A stretch of 64,000 nt of DNA from Kitasatospora sp. MAA4 (GTDB taxonomy: Bacteria > Actinomycetota > Actinomycetes > Streptomycetales > Streptomycetaceae), in NCBI RefSeq assembly GCF_029893355.1, contig NZ_JARZAI010000002.1:1-64000 (forward strand), written 5' to 3'. Position numbers and translations under genes: made by a program. Below are positions 18,139-30,694 of this stretch, piece by piece. Positions within the stretch are counted from its first letter, which is position 1. The number at the start of each line of letters is the position of its first letter. The notes under the pieces were generated by a model. The model was not told where the DNA came from and did no database searches. It saw only the letters and a program-made list of their open reading frames with translations.

Positions 18139-18714
18139 GTGCGGGTACTGGGCGTGGACCCGGGTTTGACCAGGTGCGGCGTCGGTGTGGTGGACGGCGC
18201 GCCCGGGCGCCCGCTGACGATGGTCGCCGTCGGCGTGGTGCGTACGCCCGCCGAGGAGGACGTGCCGCTGCGGCTGCTGGCGATCGAGGCGGGCCTGGAG
18301 GAGTGGATCGACACCCACCGTCCCGAGGTCGTCGCCATCGAGCGCGTCTTCGCCCAGCACAACGTCCGTACCGTGATGGGCACCGCGCAGGCCAGCGCCG
18401 TCGCGATGCTCTGCGCGGCGCGGCGCGGTATCCCGGTCTTCCTGCACACCCCCAGCGAGGTCAAGGCGGCCGTCTCCGGCTCCGGCCGGGCCGACAAGGC
18501 GCAGGTCACCGCCATGGTGACCAGGCTGCTGCGGCTGGACGCACCGCCCAAGCCGGCCGACGCCGCCGACGCGCTGGCGCTGGCCATCTGCCACATCTGG
18601 CGCGGGGCGGCCACCGACCGGATCGCCGCCGCACTGGCCCGCACCCGCACCTCCGCCGCCGTCTCCCGTACCGTCGCCCCCCGGCTCGCCCCCCGCAAGG
18701 AGTACCTCCCGTGA
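18139..18714 (+). CDS. ruvC: Holliday junction resolvase RuvC
   Basis: A dimeric endonuclease that cuts Holliday junctions. The 191-residue protein has the acidic active site: Asp7 in VLGVDPG, Glu near 69 in VAIERVF, and the aspartates in the DAADALALA segment (about 138-144). The N-terminus needs GTG 18139. Its stop overlaps the ruvA start (GTGA), so translation is coupled. Confidence 0.95.
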   Translation: MRVLGVDPGLTRCGVGVVDGAPGRPLTMVAVGVVRTPAEEDVPLRLLAIEAGLEEWIDTHRPEVVAIERVFAQHNVRTVMGTAQASAVAMLCAARRGIPVFLHTPSEVKAAVSGSGRADKAQVTAMVTRLLRLDAPPKPADAADALALAICHIWRGAATDRIAAALARTRTSAAVSRTVAPRLAPRKEYLP

Positions 18715-19322
18715 TCGCGTTCGTTCAGGGCCCGGTGGCGGCCATCGGCCACGCCAGTGCGGTCGTCGAGGTTGGCGGCGTCGGCCTGGCATTGCAGTGC
18801 ACCCCGAGCACGCTGGCCGCGCTGCGCCTGGGCGAGCCCGCCCGGCTGGCCACCTCGCTGGTGGTCCGCGAGGACTCGCTCACCCTCTTCGGCTTCGCCG
18901 ACGACGACGAGCGGGCCACCTTCGAGATCCTCCAGGCGGCGCCCGGCGTCGGACCGCGCCTGGCCCAGGCCATGCTCGGCGTGCACAGCCCGGACGCGCT
19001 GCGCCTGGCGATCGCCGGCGGCGACGAGCGGGCGCTGATCCAGGTGCCCGGGATCGGCAAGGCCAAGGCGGCCAAGCTGCTCCTGGAGTACAAGGACAAG
19101 CTCGGCGCCCCGCACGGCAGCGTCCCCGCACAGAAGCCGCTGGCGGCGGGCCCGGCGCCGTGGAGCGAGCAGCTGCACTCGGCGCTGGTCGGCCTCGGGT
19201 ACGCTCCGCGCGAGGCGGACGACGCCGTCGCGGCCGTCGCCCCCGAGGCCGACGCGCAGGCGGTCACCGACGTCGGTGCGCTGCTCAAGTCCGCGCTGCG
19301 CAGCCTCAACCGCCAGCGCTGA
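18711..19322 (+). CDS. ruvA: Holliday junction DNA helicase subunit RuvA
   Basis: Binds four-way junctions and loads RuvB. The 203-residue protein has the OB-fold N-terminus beginning [13 protein letters not shown], two helix-hairpin-helix motifs (PGVGPRLAQ and PGIGKAKA) and a C-terminal RuvB-binding domain after a flexible linker. The GTG start overlaps the ruvC stop, and AAGGAG sits inside the ruvC end. Confidence 0.95.
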   Translation: MIAFVQGPVAAIGHASAVVEVGGVGLALQCTPSTLAALRLGEPARLATSLVVREDSLTLFGFADDDERATFEILQAAPGVGPRLAQAMLGVHSPDALRLAIAGGDERALIQVPGIGKAKAAKLLLEYKDKLGAPHGSVPAQKPLAAGPAPWSEQLHSALVGLGYAPREADDAVAAVAPEADAQAVTDVGALLKSALRSLNRQR

Positions 19323-19384
19323 ACCGCTTTTCGGCGTCCCGTACGCTGACGATTCATCACCATGTCGACTTGGAGCCCGCCCTG

Positions 19385-20485
19385 ATGAGCCCGTACGACT
19401 CCGACCCCGCCGACAGGCTGGTCACGTCTTCCGCCGACGGCGAGGACCAGGCGGTCGAGGCGGCGCTGCGGCCCAAGCTGCTCGAGGAGTTCATCGGCCA
19501 GGAGCGGGTCCGCGAGCAGCTCTCGCTCGTCCTTCAGGCGGCCCGCAAGCGCGGCGCCTCGCCGGACCACGTGCTGCTCAGCGGCCCGCCCGGGCTCGGC
19601 AAGACCACCCTGTCGATGATCATCGCGGCCGAGCTGAACGCCCCGATCCGGATCACCTCCGGGCCGGCCATCCAGCACGCCGGCGACCTCGCGGCGATCC
19701 TCTCCTCGCTGACCGAGGGTGAGGTGCTCTTCCTCGACGAGATCCACCGGATGTCGCGGCCCGCCGAGGAGATGCTCTACATGGCGATGGAGGACTTCCG
19801 GGTCGACGTGATCGTCGGCAAGGGCCCCGGCGCCACCGCGATCCCGCTGGAGCTGCCGCCCTTCACCCTGGTCGGCGCCACCACCCGGGCCGGGCTGCTG
19901 CCGCCGCCGCTGCGCGACCGCTTCGGCTTCACCGGCCACATGGAGTTCTACGCCCCGGCCGAGTTGGAGCGGGTGGTGCACCGCTCGGCCGCGCTGCTGG
20001 ACGTGGAGATCGACCCGATCGGCGCGGCCGAGATCGCCGGGCGCTCGCGCGGCACGCCCCGGATCGCCAACCGGCTGCTGCGCCGGGTCCGCGACTACGC
20101 CCAGGTCAGGCACGACGGCGTGGTCACCAAGGAGATCGCCGCACAGGCCCTGCGGGTCTACGAGGTGGACGAGCGCGGCCTCGACCGGCTGGACCGCGCG
20201 GTGCTCACCGCCCTGCTGAAGCTGTTCGGCGGCGGCCCGGTGGGCCTGTCGACGCTGGCCGTCGCGGTGGGGGAGGAGGCCGAGACGGTCGAGGAGGTCG
20301 CCGAGCCGTTCCTGGTCCGCGAGGGCCTGCTGGCCCGTACGCCGCGCGGCCGGATCGCCACCGCGGCCGCCTGGCAGCACATGGGCCTCACCCCGCCGAT
20401 CCAGCCGGGCGCCGGCCGCGGACCGCTGCCCGCCCAGCAGGAGCTGTTCGGTCAGGGCGCCGCCGCCCGGCCGGGTGCCGAGTGA
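19385..20485 (+). CDS. ruvB: Holliday junction branch-migration ATPase RuvB
   Basis: An AAA+ hexameric motor. The 366-residue protein has Walker [10 protein letters not shown] (about 67-75), Walker B LFLDEIHR near 117, sensor 1 GATTRAG and a winged-helix C-terminus. The ATG at 19385 has GGAG 9 nt before it. There is a 62-nt gap after ruvA. The C-terminal tail (QQELFGQGA) is typical of actinobacterial RuvB. Confidence 0.95.
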   Translation: MSPYDSDPADRLVTSSADGEDQAVEAALRPKLLEEFIGQERVREQLSLVLQAARKRGASPDHVLLSGPPGLGKTTLSMIIAAELNAPIRITSGPAIQHAGDLAAILSSLTEGEVLFLDEIHRMSRPAEEMLYMAMEDFRVDVIVGKGPGATAIPLELPPFTLVGATTRAGLLPPPLRDRFGFTGHMEFYAPAELERVVHRSAALLDVEIDPIGAAEIAGRSRGTPRIANRLLRRVRDYAQVRHDGVVTKEIAAQALRVYEVDERGLDRLDRAVLTALLKLFGGGPVGLSTLAVAVGEEAETVEEVAEPFLVREGLLARTPRGRIATAAAWQHMGLTPPIQPGAGRGPLPAQQELFGQGAAARPGAE

Positions 20486-20571
20486 CCTCGTGGAACGCCT
20501 TCCCGGGCACGGGTTGAGAGTGACCATGCCAGGGACTCGCCACCTTCGGCCGCATGATGCGATGCTTGGCG

Positions 20572-20600
20572 TTGTCCGATCAGAGCAGGTCTCCTAGACT
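20572..20600 (+). promoter_or_regulatory. Promoter of yajC-secD-secF
   Basis: TTGTCC and TAGACT are separated by exactly 17 bp. The pair lies 84 bp before the yajC start in an otherwise gene-free 198-bp gap. It fits a principal-sigma promoter. Confidence 0.65.
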
Positions 20601-20683
20601 TCGCCGGACCGTCCCGTCTCACCTGACGGGCGACCATCTCCACTGGCCATCCGCCGGGTGGCTTCCAAAGGACGCTGTCTGCT

Positions 20684-21073
20684 GTGAATCTCATCATTCT
20701 TCTCCTCCCCGTCGCCGCGATCTTCCTGATGTTCCGGTCGCAGAAGAAGCGGCAGCAGCAGGCGTCGTCCATGCAGTCGGCGATGGAGACCGGCTCGGCG
20801 GTGCGCACCATCGGTGGGATGTACGCGCTGGTCAAGTCGGTCAACGACTCCACTGTGGAGCTGGAGATCGCGCCCGGCGTGGTCGCGCACTACGCCAAGA
20901 GCGCCATCGCCGCGGTGATCGACGAGCAGGAATACGACGAGATCATCAACGGCCGTCCCGAAGAGGACGAGTCGGTCGATCTCGATGACGAGGTCCTGGA
21001 GGACGAGACGACGACGGCGGAGGAGCCGGTCAGTCTCGACAAGGGCAGTGGCGACACGCCCGCCGCGAAGTAG
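20684..21073 (+). CDS. yajC: Preprotein translocase subunit YajC
   Basis: A single-span membrane protein that joins SecDF at the translocon. The 129-residue protein has an N-terminal membrane helix (NLIILLLPVAAIFLMF), the basic SQKKRQQQ turn and the conserved YajC core, then an acidic tail rich in Glu and Asp. The GTG start has AAAGGA 11 nt upstream. It is first in the yajC-secD-secF operon. Confidence 0.9.
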   Translation: MNLIILLLPVAAIFLMFRSQKKRQQQASSMQSAMETGSAVRTIGGMYALVKSVNDSTVELEIAPGVVAHYAKSAIAAVIDEQEYDEIINGRPEEDESVDLDDEVLEDETTTAEEPVSLDKGSGDTPAAK

Positions 21074-21182
21074 TACGGACGGTCTGCAGCACCTCACGGT
21101 TGTCCGCGGTTAGCGCTGCCGCCTGCCCTACCGGGCCGGGCGGCGCGCAGCTGGCGGCATGGGACAGGGAGAAACGAGCAAG

Positions 21183-23030
21183 GTGGCAGCACCCAAGTCG
21201 CGTCCGCGCGACGGTTACCCGGGACGGGCGCTGGCCCTCATCCTGGTGGTCACCGTCGGTCTGGTCGCCCTCATGTTCGGGACGGGCCACACGACGCCTC
21301 GCCTCGGGATCGACCTTGCAGGCGGCACCAGCATCACGCTGACGGCCGACTCCAAGGACAAGGCCGCGATCAACCAGGCCAATATGAACACCGCGGTCGG
21401 GATCATCCAGCAGCGAGTCAACGGGTACGGCGTCTCCGAGGCGGAGGTGCAGACCCAGGGCAGCAACAACATCATCGTCAACATCCCGAAGAACGGCGCC
21501 TCGCAGGACGAGGCCAAGCAGGTCGGTACGACTGCCCAGCTGTACTTCCGCCCGGTGCTGGCGACCGCGCCCACCGGTGTGACCGTTCCTCCCGCGACCA
21601 GCAGCCCCAGCGCCGCGGCCAGCGGCAGCGCCAAGCCGAGCGCCGGCGCGAGCGCGAGTGCCGGTGCCGGAGCCTCGGCCCAGCCGTCGACCAGCGCCGG
21701 TGCGGCCGGCACCCCGAGCGCCGGCGCCTCCACCGCGGGCCGCGCGCTCTCCGACGGCCTGAAGGCCGCCGACCCGAGCGGGACCCCGGGCGCGACGGCG
21801 CCGTCCGCCCCGGCCACCGGTGCTGCCGCCGCCCCCAGCGGCATGCCCAGCGCGCCCGCCGCCCCGCAGCCGACGAGCCCCGCCGAGATCTCGGCCGCGC
21901 TCACCCAGGGCACCGTCCCGGCCGACGTCCAGCAGCAGTTCACCGCGCTGGACTGCTCGGACATCAAGCAGCGGTCGAAGGACTACCAGACCGACCCGAC
22001 CAAGGACTCCGTCGCCTGCACCCGCGACAAGGAGCAGGGCGCCTGGACCAAGCTCGCGCTGGGCCCGGTGGCGATCAACGGCAAGGACGTCTCCAAGGCG
22101 CAGGCCGGCTTCGACACCCAGAACGGCGCCGGCTGGGAGGTCCAGCTGGGCTTCAACGGCGCCGGCACCAAGGCCTTCGCCGCCACCACCGGCCAGCTCG
22201 CCACCCAGCAGTCGCCGGCGAACCAGTTCGCCATCGTGCTGGACGGCCAGGTCATCTCGCACCCGTACGTCAGCCAGTCGATCGTCGGCGGCAACGCCGT
22301 GATCTCCGGCAGCTTCACCCAGGACGAGGCCACCGGCCTGGCCAACGTGCTCAGCTTCGGCGCCCTGCCGCTCAGCTTCGTGCAGAGCGACGTCACCACG
22401 GTCACCCCGCAGCTCGGTGGCGACCAGCTGCACGCCGGCCTGATCGCCGGCGCCATCGGCCTGCTGCTCGTGGTGCTCTACTCGCTGATCTACTACCGCG
22501 GCCTCGGCCTGGTCTCGATCGCGGGCCTGGTGGTCTCGGCGATCCTGACCTACTCGATCATGTGCCTGCTCGGTGCGGGGATCGGCTTCGCGCTGAACCT
22601 CCCAGCGGTCTGCGGCGCGATCGTGGCGATCGGTATCACGGCGGACTCGTTCATCGTGTACTTCGAGCGCATCCGCGACGAGGTCCGCGAGGGCGCCCCG
22701 CTGCGCCCGGCCGTCCAGCGTGCCTGGCCGCGCGCCCGGCGCACCATCCTGGTGTCCGACTTCGTCTCCTTCCTCTGTGCCGGCGTGCTCTACGTGGTCT
22801 CGGTCGGCAAGGTGCAGGGCTTCGCCTTCACCCTCGGCCTGACCACGCTGCTCGACGTCGTGGTGATCTTCCTCTTCACCAAGCCGCTGATCACCCTGCT
22901 GGCCCGCAAGAAGTTCTTCTCCAACGGTCACCCGTGGTCCGGTCTGGACCCGAAGCGCCTGGGCGCCCGCCCGCCGGTCCGCAGCACTCGCCGCCGGCCC
23001 GCCACCACGTCTGCCGTGAAGGAGGCCTGA
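21183..23030 (+). CDS. secD: Protein translocase subunit SecD
   Basis: Uses the proton gradient to pull exported proteins through SecYEG. The 615-residue protein has TM1 near residues 17-35, the D1 signature GIDLAGGTSITL, a large periplasmic part and five C-terminal helices. About residues 130-235 are an Ala/Ser/Pro/Gly-rich, low-complexity insert in the extracellular domain. GTG 21183 was chosen because GGGAGA is 10 nt upstream and the sequence VAAPK matches other streptomycete SecD starts; an in-frame ATG at 21159 would add eight residues. Confidence 0.92.
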   Translation: MAAPKSRPRDGYPGRALALILVVTVGLVALMFGTGHTTPRLGIDLAGGTSITLTADSKDKAAINQANMNTAVGIIQQRVNGYGVSEAEVQTQGSNNIIVNIPKNGASQDEAKQVGTTAQLYFRPVLATAPTGVTVPPATSSPSAAASGSAKPSAGASASAGAGASAQPSTSAGAAGTPSAGASTAGRALSDGLKAADPSGTPGATAPSAPATGAAAAPSGMPSAPAAPQPTSPAEISAALTQGTVPADVQQQFTALDCSDIKQRSKDYQTDPTKDSVACTRDKEQGAWTKLALGPVAINGKDVSKAQAGFDTQNGAGWEVQLGFNGAGTKAFAATTGQLATQQSPANQFAIVLDGQVISHPYVSQSIVGGNAVISGSFTQDEATGLANVLSFGALPLSFVQSDVTTVTPQLGGDQLHAGLIAGAIGLLLVVLYSLIYYRGLGLVSIAGLVVSAILTYSIMCLLGAGIGFALNLPAVCGAIVAIGITADSFIVYFERIRDEVREGAPLRPAVQRAWPRARRTILVSDFVSFLCAGVLYVVSVGKVQGFAFTLGLTTLLDVVVIFLFTKPLITLLARKKFFSNGHPWSGLDPKRLGARPPVRSTRRRPATTSAVKEA

Positions 23031-23034
23031 CGCC

Positions 23035-24153
23035 ATGTCACGCTTCGGCAACCTCGGCCACCGCCTCTACCAGGGCGAGATCAGCTTCGACTTCGTCGGT
23101 CGGCGCAAGCTCTGGTACAGCATCTCCGCGGTCATCGCGGGTGTGGCGCTGATCGGTCTGACCGTGATCGGACTGCACCTGAGCATCGAGTTCAAGGGCG
23201 GCGCGGTCTACACCGTCTCCAAGCCCGGGCTCTCGGTCGCCCAGGCGCAGGACGTCTCCAACAAGATCACCGGTGACAACACCGCGCTCGTCCAGGCCAC
23301 CGGCCAGGGCCAGATCCGGATCCAGGTCAGCTCGACCGAGAAGGTCGACTCCTCGACCTTCGTCAACAAGCTCTCCAGCGACCTGGACGTCCCGGTGTCG
23401 AGCGTCAACACCCAGGTGGTCGGCCCGAGCTGGGGCCACGAGATCTCCCAGAAGGCCCTGCTGGGCCTGGTGATCTTCATGGTCCTGGTGACCATCTACC
23501 TGGCGATCGCCTTCGAGTGGCGGATGGCGGTGGCCGCCCTGGTCGCCCTCATCCACGACCTCCTGATCACCATCGGCGTCTACGCCCTGGTGGGCTTCGA
23601 GGTCAGCCCCGGTACGGTGATCGGCTTCCTCACCATCCTCGGGTACTCGCTCTACGACACGGTCGTCGTCTTCGACACCGTGAAGGAGAACACCAAGAAC
23701 CTGGAGAAGCAGAACAAGCTCACGTACAGCGAGGCCGCCAACGCGGGCCTCAACCAGACCCTGGTGCGTTCCGTGAACACCACCGTGGTCGCCCTGCTGC
23801 CGGTGGCCGCACTGCTCTTCATCGGTGGCGGGCTGCTCGGTGCCGGCACGCTGAACGACATCTCGCTCGCCCTCTTCATCGGCCTCTCCGCCGGTGCCTA
23901 CTCCTCCATCTGCGTCGCCACCCCGCTGCTCGCGCAGCTCAAGGAGCAGCAGCCGGAGATGAAGGCGCTCGCCAAGCGGGTCGCGCTGCGGCGTGCCGCG
24001 GACGCCAAGGCCGCGGCCGAGGCGCCCAAGGACGCCGGTGTCGAGGACGGCGAGGACGGCGAGGACGACGCTCTGGCGGCCGGCATGGTCGGCCAGCGCA
24101 ACCAGCCGGTCAGCCGCGCCCGCGGCAAGGGCCGCCCCTCCGGCAAGCACTGA
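23035..24153 (+). CDS. secF: Protein translocase subunit SecF
   Basis: Partner of SecD. The 372-residue protein has an N-terminal helix (about 27-47), the extracellular segment starting LSIEFKGGAVY, and five further helices with the conserved GYSLYDTVVVFDTVKEN motif near 202-218. AAGGAGG overlaps the secD end, so the two are coupled. The C-terminal 60 residues are charged and variable. Confidence 0.95.
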   Translation: MSRFGNLGHRLYQGEISFDFVGRRKLWYSISAVIAGVALIGLTVIGLHLSIEFKGGAVYTVSKPGLSVAQAQDVSNKITGDNTALVQATGQGQIRIQVSSTEKVDSSTFVNKLSSDLDVPVSSVNTQVVGPSWGHEISQKALLGLVIFMVLVTIYLAIAFEWRMAVAALVALIHDLLITIGVYALVGFEVSPGTVIGFLTILGYSLYDTVVVFDTVKENTKNLEKQNKLTYSEAANAGLNQTLVRSVNTTVVALLPVAALLFIGGGLLGAGTLNDISLALFIGLSAGAYSSICVATPLLAQLKEQQPEMKALAKRVALRRAADAKAAAEAPKDAGVEDGEDGEDDALAAGMVGQRNQPVSRARGKGRPSGKH

Positions 24154-24183
24154 CCCACCTCCGGCTTCAGCAGAAGGACGTTC

Positions 24184-24735
24184 GTGAACACCCCTGACAC
24201 CGCCCTGGCCGCCCTGCTGAGCAGCAGGATCCGGGACGTCCCCGACTACCCGAAGCCGGGCGTGCTGTTCAAGGACATCGCGCCGCTGCTCGCCGACGCC
24301 GAGGCCTTCGCGGCTCTCACCCAGGCGCTGGCGGACCGGGCCAAGGCGCTGGGAGCGACCAAGGTGGTGGGCCTGGAGGCGCGCGGCTTCGTGCTGGCGG
24401 CTCCGGCGGCCTTCGCGGCCGGGCTCGGCTTCGTGCCGATCCGCAAGAAGGGAAAGCTGCCCGGCGAGGTGTTCGCGCAGTCCTACGACCTGGAGTACGG
24501 GTCGGCGACGCTGGAGGTGCAGTGCGACGCCTTCGCGCCGGGTGAGCGGGTGCTGGTGGTCGACGACGTGCTGGCCACCGGCGGCACCATCGCCGCCTCG
24601 CTGGACCTGGTCCAGCGCACCGGTGCGGAGCTGGTCGGGGTGGTCGTCCTGATGGAGCTCGGCTTCCTGGACGGCCGCGAGCGGCTCGCCGCCCACCTGG
24701 GCTCGGCTCCGCTGGAGACCCTCATCACGGTCTGA
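24184..24735 (+). CDS. apt: Adenine phosphoribosyltransferase
   Basis: Salvages adenine to AMP with PRPP. The 183-residue type I PRTase shows the PRPP loop VLVVDDVLATGGT (about 122-134), the substrate segment FKDIAPLL, and GLEARGF near 64. It starts at GTG 24184, 30 nt after secF. In actinobacteria the order secF-apt-relA is conserved, linking purine salvage with (p)ppGpp metabolism. Confidence 0.95.
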   Translation: MNTPDTALAALLSSRIRDVPDYPKPGVLFKDIAPLLADAEAFAALTQALADRAKALGATKVVGLEARGFVLAAPAAFAAGLGFVPIRKKGKLPGEVFAQSYDLEYGSATLEVQCDAFAPGERVLVVDDVLATGGTIAASLDLVQRTGAELVGVVVLMELGFLDGRERLAAHLGSAPLETLITV

Positions 24736-24847
24736 CGGCTGATCTCAAACGAGAGCGGTGCTCTGGAACAAGAGCGGTGCTCTGGAACAAGAGCGGTGCT
24801 CGGCAACAAGAGCGCCGATCTGAAACGAGAGCGGTGATCGCATCTGC
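24734..24847. repeat. Six 19-bp tandem repeats between apt and relA
   Basis: The units start at 24734, 24753, 24772, 24791, 24810 and 24829. Units 2 and 3 are identical (GAGCGGTGCTCTGGAACAA); the others are variants. Most contain a short dyad of the type AGAGC-N3-GCTCT or a degenerate form of it, recurring with a period of about two helical turns. The last unit also pairs with 24850-24860 to form an 11-bp stem. The array begins at the apt stop codon and ends about 60 bp before a -10-like TACGAT (24907-24912) of relA. Confidence 0.8.
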
Positions 24848-24945
24848 GGTCACCGCTCTCGGCATGTCAGCCACCGGGCGGCGAAACGCCGACGCTTCAC
24901 GCTCGGTACGATGAAGGTTCATCCGGTGCGTTCCGAGGAGTGTCC

Positions 24946-27408
<2,463 letters not shown>

Positions 27409-27416
27409 CGGCACGC

Positions 27417-27455
27417 GATAGGGGCCCCACCGCCGTCGGCGGTGGGGCCCCTATC
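27417..27455. terminator. Terminator shared by relA and the DUF349 gene
   Basis: A perfect 18-bp stem (27417-27434 with 27438-27455) and loop GTC between convergent genes. Confidence 0.85.
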
Positions 27456-27467
27456 AGTTACCGCTGA

Positions 27468-28697
27468 TCAGCCGCTGAACTCCTGCAGGCTCTTCAGGGC
27501 CTGGTCGAGCAGCTCCTGACGGCCCGCCAGCTCCTTCTCCAGCTTCGCGGCCTTGGACTCGTTGCCCGCCGCACGGGCCTTGTCGGCCTCGGCGCGCAGC
27601 TTGTCCACGGCGCTCTGCAGCAGCCCGGTCATGCCGGCCGCACGGGCCTTGGCCTCCGGGTTGGAGCGCTGCCACTCGGCCTCCTCCGCCTCGCGGATCG
27701 CCCGCTCGACGGTGTTCAGCCGGGCGTCCAGCTTCGGACGGGCGTCGCGCGGCACGTGCCCGATCGCCTCCCAGCGCTCGTTCACCTCCCGCAGCGCCGC
27801 CTTGGCGGCCTTCAGGTCGGTGATCGGCAGGATCGCCTCGGCCTCGACGAGCAGGGCCTCCTTCAGCTTCTGGTTCTCGCCCTGCTCGGCGTCGCGCTCG
27901 GTGAAGACCGCCGAACGCGCCTGGAAGAAGACGTCCTGCGCGCCGCGGAACTTCGCCCACAGCTCGTCCTCGGCGTCCCGCTGCGCGCGGCCCGCCGCCT
28001 TCCACTGCGCCATCAGGTCGCGGTAGGCCGCCGCGGTGTCGCCCCACTCGGTGGAGCTGGAGAGCGCCTCGGCCTCGGCGACCAGTCGCTCCTTCAGCGC
28101 CCGCGCCTGGTCGCGCTCGGCGTCCAGCGAGGCGAAGTGCGCCTTGCGGTGCTTGGAGAAGACCGACCGTGCGTGCGAGAAGCGGTGCCACAGCTCGTCG
28201 TCGCTCTTGCGGTCCAGCCGGGGCAGACCCTTCCAGATGTCCACCAGGGCGCGCAGCCGGTCGCCGGCCTCCCGCCACTGGGTGGACTCGGCGAGCTGCT
28301 CGGCCTCGGTGACCAGGGCCTCCTTGGCCACCCGGGTCTCGTCGGCCGCCTTGGCGCGGGCCGCCTTGCGCTCGACCTGCCGGGACTCGATCTCGCCGGC
28401 GAGCACCTCAAGGCGCTTGGCGAGCGAGGCCAGGTCGCCGACCGCGTGCGCCTCGACCACCTGCGCGCGCAGGTGGTCCAGCGCGGTCTGGGCGTCCTTC
28501 GCGGCCAGGTCCGTCTTGCGGACCCGGTGCTCCAGCAGGCCGATCTCGGCAACCAGGCCCTGGTACTTGCGCTCGAAGTAGGCGAGAGCCTCCTCGGGAG
28601 AGCCCGCCTGCCAGGAACCTACGACGCGTTCGCCGTCGGCGGTCCTGACGTAGACGGTCCCCTGCTCGTCGACACGGCCCCACGGGTCGCTGCTCAC
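27468..28697 (-). CDS. DUF349 repeat protein
   Basis: A 409-residue, almost entirely alpha-helical protein with four or five DUF349 repeats of about 75 residues, marked by recurring WKAAGRA / W..IGHVPR and ELWAKFRGA patterns. The start at GTG 28697 (VSSDPWGRV) has GGAGGAGG upstream. A short N-terminal beta segment (TVYVRTADGERVVG) precedes the helices. The molecular role is unknown; the gene is highly conserved beside relA in actinobacteria, which hints at a stress link but does not prove one. Confidence 0.85.
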   Translation of the reverse strand: MSSDPWGRVDEQGTVYVRTADGERVVGSWQAGSPEEALAYFERKYQGLVAEIGLLEHRVRKTDLAAKDAQTALDHLRAQVVEAHAVGDLASLAKRLEVLAGEIESRQVERKAARAKAADETRVAKEALVTEAEQLAESTQWREAGDRLRALVDIWKGLPRLDRKSDDELWHRFSHARSVFSKHRKAHFASLDAERDQARALKERLVAEAEALSSSTEWGDTAAAYRDLMAQWKAAGRAQRDAEDELWAKFRGAQDVFFQARSAVFTERDAEQGENQKLKEALLVEAEAILPITDLKAAKAALREVNERWEAIGHVPRDARPKLDARLNTVERAIREAEEAEWQRSNPEAKARAAGMTGLLQSAVDKLRAEADKARAAGNESKAAKLEKELAGRQELLDQALKSLQEFSG

Positions 28698-28926
28698 AGC
28701 GCCTCCTCCACATGACGTTCCGTCCACGACCATTGTCGTGCGGATCGTCGTCCACAGTTGAATGTGCGGCGGACCGATGGGCCCGCCGTTCCTGCCCGTC
28801 CAGCTGTACTGCCGCGGGTGACGGCGATCGGGTCAGGGCACCCTATACAACAGCAACATAGGGGACCAGGCCTGGTGCTGTCCGCATCCCGGCCGGGCCA
28901 ATTCACGCGGCGTTGTTCTGCCCCGG

Positions 28927-29745
<819 letters not shown>

Positions 29746-29986
29746 CGGCTGTTGTCTCCTCTGTCGCGCTGGACCCTGGGGTGCGGAACTACTGGGATCG
29801 GATCATCGCATCCACTGGCGGCCAAGTGTAGGGACCCCGTCTGTAAGTACGAGGTGAACAGTCCGTGGTCAAGGTCACGATTCACCGGTGGGGCGGCATG
29901 CCCTATCCGGTTCGCAACCGGTGCCTTACCGCCGGTAGGCTGCACCGAAGACTCTTCCCACCCCTCGACACCTCCGAAGGACTGCC

Positions 29987-30694
29987 GTGTTCATCGCCGG
30001 ATTTCCCGCCGGAGCCTGGGGCACCAACTGCTACCTGGTCGCACCGGCTCCCGGCGAGGAGTGCGTGATCGTCGACCCGGGGCACGAAGCCGCCGGCGGG
30101 GTGGAGGACCTGGTGCGCGAGCACCGGTTGAAGCCGGTCGCGGTGGTCCTCACGCACGGGCACATCGACCACGTCGCCTCGGTGGTGCCGGTCTGCGGCG
30201 CCCGGGACATCCCGGCCTGGATCCACCCCGAGGACCGCTACATGATGTCCGACCCGGAGAAGGCGCTCGGCCGCTCGGTCGGGCAGCAGCTGCTGGGCCA
30301 GCTCACCGTGGGCGAGCCGTCCGACGTGCGCGAGCTGACCGACGGCAGCGTGCTGGAGCTGGCCGGACTGAGCCTCACCGTCGACCACGCCCCCGGCCAT
30401 ACCAAGGGGTCGGTGACCTTCAGGACGCCGCAGCAGCCGGACCTTCCGCCGGTGCTGTTCTCGGGCGACCTGCTCTTCGCCGGCTCCATCGGGCGCACGG
30501 ACCTCCCGGGCGGCAGCCATGACGCGATCATGCGGTCGCTGGCCCGGGTCTGCCTGCCCCTCGACGACGCCACCGTGGTCCTCTCCGGCCACGGCACCCA
30601 GACCACCATCGGCCGTGAGCGCGCCACCAACCCCTACCTCAAGCAGGCGGCGGGGGCAGCGGCTGGCCCCGGGCCGGTACGACGAGGAATGTGA
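29987..30694 (+). CDS. Metallo-beta-lactamase-fold hydrolase (glyoxalase II-like)
   Basis: A 235-residue protein with the dinuclear metal motif THGHIDH (about 56-62), the downstream APGHTKGS histidine and FSGDLLF aspartate. The family contains glyoxalase II and related thioester hydrolases; the order before hisS is common in actinobacteria. The GTG start has GAAGGA 5 nt upstream, and its stop overlaps the hisS start. Confidence 0.85.
   Translation: MFIAGFPAGAWGTNCYLVAPAPGEECVIVDPGHEAAGGVEDLVREHRLKPVAVVLTHGHIDHVASVVPVCGARDIPAWIHPEDRYMMSDPEKALGRSVGQQLLGQLTVGEPSDVRELTDGSVLELAGLSLTVDHAPGHTKGSVTFRTPQQPDLPPVLFSGDLLFAGSIGRTDLPGGSHDAIMRSLARVCLPLDDATVVLSGHGTQTTIGRERATNPYLKQAAGAAAGPGPVRRGM

Noticed and set aside
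24734..24847. CRISPR array
   Set aside because: The 19-bp units are contiguous with no spacers, and there are no cas genes nearby.
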